Below, in pieces: positions 7,736 through 15,400 of a stretch of DNA of 16,044 nucleotides (positions are counted from its first letter, which is position 1; each line of letters begins with the position of its first letter). The notes under the pieces were generated by a model, which was not told where the DNA came from, made no database searches, and saw only the letters and a program-made list of their open reading frames with translations. The stretch comes from JAYGED01 sp046582565 (GTDB lineage Bacteria > Pseudomonadota > Alphaproteobacteria > JAAXGF01), in contig JAYGED010000144.1 of assembly GCA_046582565.1 (NCBI GenBank), forward strand, positions 1-16,044. Direction: 5' to 3'. A program made the position numbers and the translations under genes.

Positions 7736-7873
7736 TACGAACCCTTCGGGAAAATAGTGGTCTGGAACCACTTTAGTCGCTTCACCCCGTCAATGGTAGG
7801 GGTGGAATCACTCTAAGCTGTCCCCTAGACATGCCATTGACAGAAACGATGAGCCGACACCACATTACGCGCC
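7736..7873. promoter_or_regulatory. shared aorA-mobB control region with direct and inverted repeats
   Basis: This divergent intergenic region must hold promoters for both directions. A 14-bp near-direct repeat occurs at 7763-7776 (TGGAACCACTTTAG) and 7803-7816 (TGGAATCACTCTAA), exactly 40 bp apart. A perfect 8-bp inverted repeat lies at 7789-7796 (GTCAATGG) and 7834-7841 (CCATTGAC), with a nested TAGGGG (7797-7802)/CCCCTA (7822-7827) pair. AGTGGT-CTGGA-ACCACT (7756-7772) is a further hairpin close to the aorA start. TTGACA at 7837-7842 (plus) and TTGACG (minus reading of 7788-7793) are -35-like, but no convincing -10 partner was found for either. The arrangement looks like operator sites or an RNA leader; which one is unresolved. 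Confidence 0.55.
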
Positions 7874-8362
7874 ATGAACATTATCGGCATCGCCGGATAC
7901 AGCGGCAGCGGGAAGACCACGCTTGTAGTGTGCCTGATTCCCGAGATCAGGCGGCGGGGCCTGACCGTATCAACCGTCAAACACACTCACCATAACGTCT
8001 CTATCGACAAGAAGGGCAGCCTGACCCGAAATTTGCGTGACGCCGGCGCCATCGATGTGGTGATCGCCGCCGATGATCACTGGGCGTTGCTGCACGAGCA
8101 TCGCGGCGCCCCCGAGCCCAGCCTCGAAGAACTGGCGGTGCGCATGAAGCCCGTCGACATCCTTCTCGTCGAGGGATTCAAAACTCACAGCCATGACAAG
8201 ATCGAAGTTCACCGCCCAGAAGCGCAAAAGCCGCTGCTCTGCACCGACGACCCCTACATAATCGCCATCGCCACGGACGCGCCCCTTGAGGGTAGCGCCC
8301 TGCCCCAACTCGACCTCAACAATGTTTCGGAAATTTGCGATTTCATCATCGAGAGGATGTGA
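7874..8362 (+). CDS. mobB: molybdopterin-guanine dinucleotide biosynthesis adaptor protein MobB
   Basis: A 162-residue P-loop GTPase-like protein with the Walker A motif GYSGSGKT at residues 8-15, VKHTHH at 35-40, and the family motif LLVEGFK at 97-103. MobB assists MobA in attaching GMP to molybdopterin (bis-MGD) and may help deliver cofactor. The length is that of a stand-alone MobB, not a MobB fusion, and no mobA is in the window. It is divergent from aorA, so the two sides probably share regulation. The ATG at 7874 (CGCGCC before it) has no good Shine-Dalgarno sequence, which may indicate a short leader. It converges with the DUF938 gene, 15 bp away. The family is certain; the link to the W-enzyme is inferred from neighbourhood. 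Confidence 0.93.
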   Translation: MNIIGIAGYSGSGKTTLVVCLIPEIRRRGLTVSTVKHTHHNVSIDKKGSLTRNLRDAGAIDVVIAADDHWALLHEHRGAPEPSLEELAVRMKPVDILLVEGFKTHSHDKIEVHRPEAQKPLLCTDDPYIIAIATDAPLEGSALPQLDLNNVSEICDFIIERM

Positions 8363-8377
8363 AGGGCCTGGGTAGGT

Positions 8378-9022
8378 TCAGTTTCGCTTAAGCCGAAACA
8401 CCAACGATAAATTATTAGCGGGCATTTTCACCGCGCGCTCCAACTCAAGCCCGTGGCGGCCCGCTAGCGCCTCGACATCCGCTGTATCCCTCACCCCCCA
8501 GCCGGAATTTCGCGATCGCAGGCTCTCATCGAACGCGGCGTTGCTGTCGGCGGTATGTTCGCCGTTGCGCTTGAAGGGGCCGTAGAAATACAACAGCCCG
8601 CTATCCGATAGAGCGTGGCTCGCGCCTTCGATCAACCCCTCGGCCGCGGCCCAGGGCGCAATATGGATCATGTTCATATTCACCAGCGCATCGAAAGCCC
8701 GCGGCCAGCCCGCCGGATGATCGCCGGCCCGCCAGGCTTTGTCGGTAACGTCGAGCCGGGTTGCGGGGCGTATCGCATCGCCGCCACAATCTCGACGCCA
8801 GGCATCGATGCTCAACAGATGATCCCCATCCAGGTCCGTCGGCCACCAGGTGACGTTGGGCAAGGCCGATGTCATATGGACTGCATGTTGGCCGGAGCCG
8901 CTGGCGATTTCCAGGACATTCACGGGGGCAGCTCCAAACAGCGGCCTCAAAACCTCCAGGATGGCGTCTCCGTTGCGGCTCGTCGCGGGAAAATCCAGGC
9001 GCTTGTCTTTGGCGTCGCTCAT
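8378..9022 (-). CDS. DUF938 family SAM-dependent methyltransferase-like protein
   Basis: A 214-residue cytoplasmic protein of the DUF938 family (PF06080), a class I Rossmann methyltransferase fold of unknown substrate. Visible family landmarks are the SAM-binding motif I VLEIASGSGQHA (36-47), the WWPTD acidic loop after strand 2 (59-63), NMNMIHIAPW, FYGPFKRNGEHT, the SNAAFDESLR block and the C-terminal MPANNLSLVF. Length is typical. It starts 6 bp after the ABM-domain gene stop on the same strand, so the two are probably one transcript; the ATG has no strong ribosome binding site, in line with coupling. It converges on mobB. The fold and family are clear; the methyl acceptor is not known. Confidence 0.9.
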   Translation of the reverse strand: MSDAKDKRLDFPATSRNGDAILEVLRPLFGAAPVNVLEIASGSGQHAVHMTSALPNVTWWPTDLDGDHLLSIDAWRRDCGGDAIRPATRLDVTDKAWRAGDHPAGWPRAFDALVNMNMIHIAPWAAAEGLIEGASHALSDSGLLYFYGPFKRNGEHTADSNAAFDESLRSRNSGWGVRDTADVEALAGRHGLELERAVKMPANNLSLVFRLKRN

Positions 9023-9028
9023 ATCAAC

Positions 9029-9334
9029 TTATAGGGACACCGTCTCGAAGCCTTCAAACTCAGGGTGGCCCAGGTAGATGTCCTTGGCGGACCCGGCACC
9101 TGCGTGGGCCTTGCGGAAGGCTTCCGATTTGGTCCAAGCCTCGAAAGCCTCGCGGCTTTGCCAAGCCGAATGTGAGGCGTAGAGCGTGTGGTCATCCGCC
9201 TCGGGACCGCGCAGCAGATCAAAATTCATAAACCCCGGAACCTCGTCGAGATGGCTGTCCCGTTCCGCCCAGATACGCTCGAAATCGGACTCGCGGCCCT
9301 TGACGATACGAAAGCGGTTCATGGCAATAAACAT
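9029..9334 (-). CDS. ABM-domain monooxygenase-like protein (heme-degrading HmoA/IsdG type)
   Basis: A 101-residue single ferredoxin-like ABM (antibiotic biosynthesis monooxygenase) domain, usually a dimer. Landmarks are MFIAMNRFRIVKG at the start, with N6 where IsdG-type heme oxygenases have their conserved Asn, VPGFMNFDLL, and the block HSAWQSREAFEAWTKSEAF ending in a His (KAH) of the heme-ligand type. This favours a heme-binding or heme-degrading role over polyketide tailoring, but without iron or heme genes nearby that is only a lean. The start ATG 9334 has GGAGA 5-6 nt upstream. It is first of a two-gene minus-strand unit with the DUF938 gene and divergent from the FAD oxidase gene. Confidence 0.82.
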   Translation of the reverse strand: MFIAMNRFRIVKGRESDFERIWAERDSHLDEVPGFMNFDLLRGPEADDHTLYASHSAWQSREAFEAWTKSEAFRKAHAGAGSAKDIYLGHPEFEGFETVSL

Positions 9335-9447
9335 ATGATCTCTCCGAAATGTGTTTGGGGATTTAAGGTTGAATTTAAGAGATTGTCTGGCACCCCTGCT
9401 ATGTGGTCCCTAAACTTCCTACAGTTAAGAGCAAATACAGCAAGACC

Positions 9448-9498
9448 ATGAAAAACTTCAAGGACATCGATCAAACGATCCTCAAGACGTTGGTATGA
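9448..9498 (+). CDS. possible 16-residue upstream leader ORF
   Basis: ATG 9448 opens a 16-codon frame (MKNFKDIDQTILKTLV) whose TGA overlaps the ATG of the FAD oxidase gene as ATGA at 9495-9498. Overlap of this kind is typical of translational coupling, and the oxidase ATG itself lacks a good ribosome binding site. The leader also has no strong Shine-Dalgarno sequence (only CAAGACC before it), so it may be chance. Confidence 0.22.
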   Translation: MKNFKDIDQTILKTLV

Positions 9499-10808
9499 CG
9501 CCGCCCGACTCAGTCGATGTCCCTGACTCCGTCGATGTGGTCGTCATCGGCGGCGGTATCGTCGGCTGCTCGACCGCCTGGTTTTTAGCCAAGCGGGGTC
9601 TCAAGGTCGCCCTCTGCGAGAAGGGCCGCATCGCCGGCGAGCAATCGGGCCGCAACTGGGGGTTTGTCCGCCAGCAGGGACGCGAAGCCGCCGAAATGCC
9701 CATGATCATGGATTCCCTGGCCATCTGGCGCGAACTCGAGGCCGAGATCGGCGAGGATGTGGGCTTTGCCCAGACCGGCACCCTCTACCTCGCCCGCAAC
9801 CAGCGCGAACTCGACAAACGCACCGAATGGCTCGCCGTCGCCGAGAAATACCAGATCGATACTAAAGTGATAAGCGGTGCCGCGCTCGATAACCTGCTCG
9901 AAGGCTCGGACGGCCGCTGGACAGGCGCCGTCTATACGGCGAGCGACGGGCGGGCCGAGCCGGCCAAGGCGGCCCCGGCCATCGCCCGGGCGGCGGAGCG
10001 CCTCGGCGCCGCCGTGCTGACGACTTGCGCCGTGCGCGGCATCGAGACAACCGCGGGCCGGGTCGCCGCCGTGGTCACCGAACACGGAACCATCGCCACC
10101 CAGGCGGTGGTCTGCGCGGCGGGCGTCTGGTCATCGCTGTTTTCCGGCAACCTCGGGATCACCGTGCCCCAGCTCAAGGTCCGCGGCACGGTGGCGCGCA
10201 CCGCCCCGGCGCCGAACATCGCCGACGGCTCTGTTTGGTCGCCCGAGATCGCCATCCGTCGGCGTCAGGACGGCGGCTATACGGTGGCCCATGGCGGCAT
10301 GTCGGAGCATCCCATCACGCCCGACTCCTTCCGCTTCTTCCGCCTGTTCCTCGGCGCCTATGACGCAGACCGTGCGAGCCTGCGGTTGCAACTCGACCAT
10401 TGCTTTCTCGAGGAGCTCAAAACCCCCAGACGCTGGGCGCTCGATGCACCGACGGTGTTCGAGAAAACCCGCGTCCTCGACCCGGCGCCGAGCCCCCGCG
10501 TCCTGCGCGCCATGCGGACAAACCTCGCCCGCTGGATCCCCGAGCTTGCCGACATCCCCTTCGTCGAGACCTGGGCCGGGATGATCGAGGCATCGCCCGA
10601 TATCCTGCCGATCATCTGCGAGGCCGAGGCCCTGCCGGGCTACTTCATCGCCACCGGGTTCAGTGGCCACGGTTTCGGCATCGGTCCCGGCGCCGGCCGC
10701 GCCATCGCCGACATGGTGGCGGGCGCGCCTGCGATGTACGACATGTCCCCGTTCCGCCTGACCCGCTTCTTCGACGGGACAAAGCTCAATCCCGGCCAAG
10801 CGGTGTAG
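9495..10808 (+). CDS. FAD-dependent amine/amino-acid oxidoreductase (DadA/DAO family)
   Basis: A 437-residue flavoprotein of the DAO superfamily (glycine oxidase, sarcosine oxidase, D-amino-acid dehydrogenase). The N-terminal FAD motif GGGIVG is at residues 19-24, followed by the FAD-contacting SGRNWGFVRQQGR region (about 50-62); the C-terminal TGFSGHGFGIGPGAGRAIAD closes the FAD site, as in DadA-like proteins. It should oxidise a secondary amine or amino acid to an imine or keto product; the substrate cannot be told. No signal peptide is seen. The N-terminus contains a small duplication, DSVDV twice (residues 5-9 and 11-15), encoded by an 18-bp near-tandem repeat. The start is not fixed by a ribosome binding site. 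No transporter or partner gene is adjacent; a weak terminator follows. Confidence 0.88.
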   Translation: MTPPDSVDVPDSVDVVVIGGGIVGCSTAWFLAKRGLKVALCEKGRIAGEQSGRNWGFVRQQGREAAEMPMIMDSLAIWRELEAEIGEDVGFAQTGTLYLARNQRELDKRTEWLAVAEKYQIDTKVISGAALDNLLEGSDGRWTGAVYTASDGRAEPAKAAPAIARAAERLGAAVLTTCAVRGIETTAGRVAAVVTEHGTIATQAVVCAAGVWSSLFSGNLGITVPQLKVRGTVARTAPAPNIADGSVWSPEIAIRRRQDGGYTVAHGGMSEHPITPDSFRFFRLFLGAYDADRASLRLQLDHCFLEELKTPRRWALDAPTVFEKTRVLDPAPSPRVLRAMRTNLARWIPELADIPFVETWAGMIEASPDILPIICEAEALPGYFIATGFSGHGFGIGPGAGRAIADMVAGAPAMYDMSPFRLTRFFDGTKLNPGQAV

Positions 10809-10809
10809 C

Positions 10810-10832
10810 GAGTCTGCTTGACGACTCTTTTT
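10810..10832 (+). terminator. weak intrinsic terminator after the FAD oxidase gene
   Basis: GAGTC (10810-10814), an 8-nt loop and GACTC (10823-10827) are followed at once by five Ts (10828-10832), starting 2 nt after the oxidase stop. The stem is only 5 bp, so efficiency is doubtful. Confidence 0.35.
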
Positions 10833-10842
10833 AACGAGTCTC

Positions 10843-10872
10843 TTGACTCTTATGTTCTCTTTTTGTTCTATT
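10843..10872 (+). promoter_or_regulatory. candidate sigma70-type promoter of the SOS polymerase unit
   Basis: TTGACT (10843-10848) and TCTATT (10867-10872) are separated by 18 bp. The -35 is 5/6 to consensus; the -10 is weaker. The spacer and the start of the -10 contain the LexA box, so repressor binding would occlude polymerase. The start codon of the polymerase gene lies about 30 bp downstream. Confidence 0.5.
10854..10868. promoter_or_regulatory. LexA operator (alphaproteobacterial SOS box)
   Basis: GTTC-TCTTTTT-GTTC is an exact GTTC-N7-GTTC direct repeat, the LexA recognition sequence of alphaproteobacteria. It is 35 bp before the ATG of a Y-family polymerase gene and inside its candidate promoter, which is where an SOS operator is expected. 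Confidence 0.85.
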
Positions 10873-10903
10873 AATCGCCCACCATGAATTCCACGGGCGA
10901 ACC

Positions 10904-12151
10904 ATGCGCAAGCCGGAAACCATAGAGCGACTTTATCTCGATTTTGACGGCTTCTTTGCCTCCGTAGAGCAACAGGTTCGCCCGCGCCTGCGGGACAGGC
11001 CGATTGGCGTCGTGCCCTTTACCTCGACCGTCTACACCTGCGTGATCGCCTGCTCCAAGGAGGCCAAGCGCCACGGCGTCACAAACGTCATGCCGGTGCT
11101 GGAGGCAAAGAAGCTATGCCCGGACATCGTGCTTGTTCCGCAAAGCCCCGATCTTTACCGCCGCGCCCATCATGCGCTCCTGAACGAGATCGCATGCGTC
11201 ATCCCGATCGATGCAATCAAGTCCATCGATGAGATAACCTGCAGGCTGGAGCCCTGCGATCGCGCGGCGCCGCGGGATCTGGCGGCGCGGATACAGGCGC
11301 GTATCGCGGACAATATCGGGCCCTATATCACCTGCTCCATCGGCTTTGCCGCCAACCGGCTGCTGGCCAAAATGGCGGGCAAGCGGGACAAGCCAAACGG
11401 CGTGACCATCTGGAACCCGGTCGACATGCCGGCGCCGCTGCTTGAAATTCCCCTGGCGGATATTTCCGGCGTCGGCAAGCGCATGGAGCGCCGCCTCGGG
11501 GCCGCCGGTATTTTCACCATGGCCGCCCTGTGGAAGACCCAGCCGAAACACTTGCGCAAAATCTGGGGCAATGTGACCGGTGAGCGGCTGTGGTATGCGC
11601 TTCACGGCCACGACATCCAGGCGACCCCACCGAGCCGGGGCATGTTCGGCCATGGCCGGGTGCTGCCGCCGCAATGGCGCGATATCGACCATGCCCGCGC
11701 CTGCTCCCGCCTGCTCCTGATCAAGGCCGCGCGGCGCATGCGGCGCGCCGGGTTCTACGCCGGCCGCCTGTGGCTCTGGATGGTCATGCGCGATGCCCGC
11801 TGGTCGGGCGATCACAGGCTGCCCATCGTGCACGACGACCAGGCTTGCCTCGCCGGGCTCGCGGCCCTGTGGGAAAAGGCGGGTGCCGAATTGCCGGGGG
11901 CCGCGAAAATTATCCAGCTCGGCATCACCCTGCTCGATCTCTCCCCGGCCACGAGCCGCCAGCTCGACATGCTGATCGATGACGATCTCGCACGGAAACG
12001 CTGGGAGCGGGTAACCGCGGCGGTCGATCGCCTCAATATGAAATATTCCAAGACAGTGGTCAGCATGGGGCCGTGGACACCGCCGCCGGGCGGCTATGCG
12101 GGCGGCAAAATCTCCTACACGCGGATCCCCAGGGCGGAGGATTTCTGGTGA
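10904..12151 (+). CDS. Y-family translesion DNA polymerase (DinB/UmuC-like)
   Basis: A 415-residue translesion polymerase. The palm motif DFDGFFASVE supplies metal ligand D13, with F18 at the steric-gate position; the second acidic pair is D109/E110 in KSIDE. The sequence after it, ITCRLEP, departs from the usual AFLD or AYLD. The fingers region is EAKRHGVTNVMPVLEAKKLCP, then SIGFAANRLLAKMA, and a helix-hairpin-helix-like IPLADISGVGKRMERRL (about 186-202) before the little-finger domain. No obvious C-terminal beta-clamp motif of QxxLF type is seen; the protein ends RAEDFW. The LexA box upstream predicts DNA-damage induction. No imuA or dnaE2 is next to it, so this is not the ImuA-ImuB-DnaE2 cassette. 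The last codons overlap the next gene. Subfamily name is left open. Confidence 0.92.
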   Translation: MRKPETIERLYLDFDGFFASVEQQVRPRLRDRPIGVVPFTSTVYTCVIACSKEAKRHGVTNVMPVLEAKKLCPDIVLVPQSPDLYRRAHHALLNEIACVIPIDAIKSIDEITCRLEPCDRAAPRDLAARIQARIADNIGPYITCSIGFAANRLLAKMAGKRDKPNGVTIWNPVDMPAPLLEIPLADISGVGKRMERRLGAAGIFTMAALWKTQPKHLRKIWGNVTGERLWYALHGHDIQATPPSRGMFGHGRVLPPQWRDIDHARACSRLLLIKAARRMRRAGFYAGRLWLWMVMRDARWSGDHRLPIVHDDQACLAGLAALWEKAGAELPGAAKIIQLGITLLDLSPATSRQLDMLIDDDLARKRWERVTAAVDRLNMKYSKTVVSMGPWTPPPGGYAGGKISYTRIPRAEDFW

Positions 12152-12402
12152 GCTGGAAGCATGAAATACAGCTCCGCGATCTCGATAAGGATCAAGCCGT
12201 CGAGGTGCTCTGCCGGCGCTGCAATGACGCCTATTACGAACGGGTTTCCGATCTGCTCGATGGGGAGGGCATGACCCCCTTCACCTATCTCGACGAAGTG
12301 GAGTGCCGCCTCGCCTGCAAGCGCTGGGGCTGCGCCGGGCCCGTCACCATCAGCCTGGCCGACGGCGCGGAGACCAGCGCCTTCGTCGGCGGCCTGCCGT
12401 GA
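12148..12402 (+). CDS. small Cys-rich putative zinc-binding protein coupled to the Y-family polymerase
   Basis: An 84-residue protein I do not recognise. Five cysteines are arranged C22-x2-C25 and C53-x3-C57-x4-C62, suggesting a zinc-ribbon-like metal site; the rest is acidic and helical, with no membrane segment. The frame is open back to 12073, but GTG 12148 is the best start: GGAGG at 12136-12140 is 7 nt upstream, and the GTG overlaps the polymerase stop as GTGA. That overlap predicts translational coupling and SOS co-induction. A role as polymerase accessory, for example a clamp or DNA-binding adaptor, is plausible but only inferred from position. It converges on the RTX gene 10 bp away. 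Confidence 0.75.
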   Translation: MSWKHEIQLRDLDKDQAVEVLCRRCNDAYYERVSDLLDGEGMTPFTYLDEVECRLACKRWGCAGPVTISLADGAETSAFVGGLP

Positions 12403-12412
12403 GGGTCAACTG

Positions 12413-15400
12413 TTATATGAAGTTATCCGCATGAACGTTGACGCCGTCCGTGCCGAGGAAAATGCCGATCAGTGAAATATCCTGGGTTTGCGTCGTCGTG
12501 GAGGTATCGGTGTTTTCCAACTGAAACAGGAAGTAATCGGTATCGTCGGTCATCAAAACCAAACCACCTTCACCGATCGCATTCATATTGGCGCCAAACG
12601 CGACGCCGTCATTCAACTGAACGATAGCCGCGGTAACAAGATCCGCGGCAGAGGAGCCGCTGCCAACCGACAACAGGGTGTCGGTTCCACCGGTGGCAAA
12701 AACGAACACCGAATCTGTCGCCGCGGCGCCAACTGCAGTGTCGGCTGCAATCGTTGCCACGACAGCGGTGCCGCCGTTGATTGCCGTGCCTATGACATTA
12801 CCCGCTGCATCTTTAATGGTAGCCGAAACAGTCAGTTGCAGGTCATCCGTGGAGCCGGCATTGGCGCCCCAATCGAAGCCCGTGTATTTATCAACCCCGT
12901 CTGTGGATGAAGTATAGACAAAGACATCAACACCCGTCCCGCCGGTCAGGGCATCGTCTCCCGCGCCGCCGGTGATGATATCCGCCGCCGCGCCGCCATC
13001 GATGGTGTCGGCCCCCGTGCCGCCGGTGATGGTCTGGACATTGGCCCCGCCGGTAATGTTGAACTTGGCGCCGGAGCCCGCCGCCGAGAAAGTCTGAGAA
13101 GCGGTGGCCAGGCCGGTTACGGTGATGGTGTCGCCGGAAGCCCCACCGCTTGAGACCGTCACATTGCCCGTGCCTGCGGCGATGGTAAGCGCGCTGTCCG
13201 TTACATCGGCGACAAGGGAGATCGCCAGAGTGCCCGTGGACGAACCGCCCGCGATATCACTCTGCAGGCCGGTGACCGTGAAAGCGCCCGCTTGAAGCAG
13301 GGTGAGCGTAACGCCCTCGGCCATGGCGGTGGCGGTGACTGCCTTGGCGGTGGTCGAGCTGATGCTCGTCGCACCCGCCCCGGCGATGACCGTCGCGATG
13401 CCCGTGGTGTTGGCGGCGCTGGCAAGCACCACCGTGCTGGCGCCGGTCAGGGTCAAGGTCTCGATGGAGGTGAGATTGGTGAAGTCGTTATCGATCAGGC
13501 CGGTGGTCGCCGACGATACAAGAAGAATGTCCGTGCCGCCGTTGCCGGTGATGGAGCCGCCGACAGAATCCAGCCCTTCGGCCAGGGTCGCCGTGTATTT
13601 GAAGACATCATTGCCGGAACCGCCATCGATAACATCCGCGCCCCCGGCGCCGGTGATGGTGTCGACGCCGGTTCCACCCGTCACCGTCACGGCCGCAGTG
13701 GTGCCGGTAAATGTGTTGGTGCCGTTCGCGAGATTGTAGGTTTCGATGTTGTCCAGCTGCGTCACTGAACCAGCGTCCGAGATCGTTATCGTCTCGGACG
13801 CGCCGGCCGTGATGGTTCCGCTGAATCCATTGTTCTGCGCCACCGTCATGGTCACCGAAGAATTGTCCGACAACGTCAGGCTCTCGGCTGTGGTCGCGGC
13901 GCCGCTGTTGATATTGACGAAGCTCGCGCCGGTGTCCGCGATCAGAACGTCGGTGCCCGCCGCAAGGGCAAAGGTGCCGGTAACCGTCTTACCGGCGACA
14001 TCGACGGTGTCATTGCTGCCGGCGTTGCCGGTCACGCTGAAGTTGCCGGAAAGCGTCGCCGTGCCGACATCTACGATAAGCGTTGTGCCCTGGGTATAGC
14101 TCGCGGTCTCGGCAAGCGTGATGGCCGCCCCGCCATCCGTGACGGCATCTGCCGCGGCGGCTTGGGTTAGGTCAACGACCACGGCGCCATTCGATGTTCC
14201 GCTCAGGGTTATTGTAGAGCTGGGATTCACGGTAGCGGTTATCAGAACCACGGCAGTGGTTGTGGTGTCGGTGGAGCTTGCCTCGCTGTCATCAACACCG
14301 TCGCCGTTGGCGTCGCTGACCGTCGTGGTCGATATGACGGTAATCAGGCTGTCGCCCGTGAAGTCCGTTGTGGCGGCGGTGAAATCGCCGCTTGTCGCCC
14401 CCGTTGCAAGAGCTGTGGCGGCGCTGGATTGAGCGACGATCTGCACCTGAACTGTCGTCGTCAGGCGCGCAAGGACGGATCCCCCGCCCGAGACGGCCGT
14501 ATCCACCTGCAGATTATTCGCCGCCGTCACCGTCGATGTCGCACTGGCGAAGGATGAAATCGTGGCGCTGTCCAGGGTAACGCCTTGGTTCGTGGCGGAC
14601 GTCTGCAGCGCCGAAGAAATGACGCTGGCAACCGTCGCCGCATCAGACAGATCAACCGTTGTGCCGCTGGAGGTCGCCGCCAGGGTCGTCGCCAAGCTCG
14701 CAAAGGCATCTGCAACTGCATTGGCCGTGGTGCTGCTTGTTGCGGCAGAGCTTACGGCGGCGGTTTGCACAAACAGGTTGGCGACCTTCGCCGCTGCAGC
14801 CTGCACCAACAGGGCTGTTTCTTTTGCCGCATCCGTCGCCGTTGAGCTGTTAATCGTCGCAAAGGGATCGAAATTAGCCAGATCGACGGAAGAATTCAGC
14901 CCCAACGCAGCCTTGACCGTGGTCTCGGCATCCGCGGCGGACTGACCGCTTTGTGTCGCAATCTGGTTGATCAAGGTGGTCAGGGGGCTCAAAACGGTCG
15001 ACCCGGCGGGGGCGCTCAAACTGCCACTGAAGGCCAGGCCGGTCGATATATCCGTACCGCCGATCGAAACGAGCGAGCCCGCACCGCCGGTGAGCTGGAA
15101 ACCACCCCCAGCATCGGTCGTTGTGAAAGCTTCGCCCGTGTCAAGCACGCCATTGCCGTTCGTATCGATGAAGACGATGGCGCCCGCCAGAGGGCCGTCG
15201 ACGACACGCCTGGAATTGATCGTCAGTATGGTAATGGTCCCGGTACTGCCCGTGAGGGAGGCCGATGTATCGGCCGCGACGCCATCGACCAGATTGGTCA
15301 GGAAGGTCGTCGTGTCACTATCCAGCCGTGCGACAGACTCGGCGGATTCCGAAAAACTCAAAAGCAGTTGGCCGCTGGTCAAATCGGAATCGACCCAGCT

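Noticed and set aside
9388..9400. TGGCAC...GC resembling a sigma54 -24/-12 promoter before the FAD oxidase gene
   Set aside because: The GC element is 2 bp too close to the GG element; the rigid sigma54 spacing is not met.
12942..13040. Closely spaced GC-rich repeats that might suggest a CRISPR or minisatellite array
   Set aside because: They encode the RTX nonapeptides in frame, with no constant repeat and unique spacer pattern.
13292..13768. Plus-strand open frames across the RTX gene, such as a 158-codon one and several Val/Ala-rich ones
   Set aside because: They arise from the repetitive Thr/Ala/Gly codons of the minus-strand gene and carry no independent ribosome binding sites or motifs.
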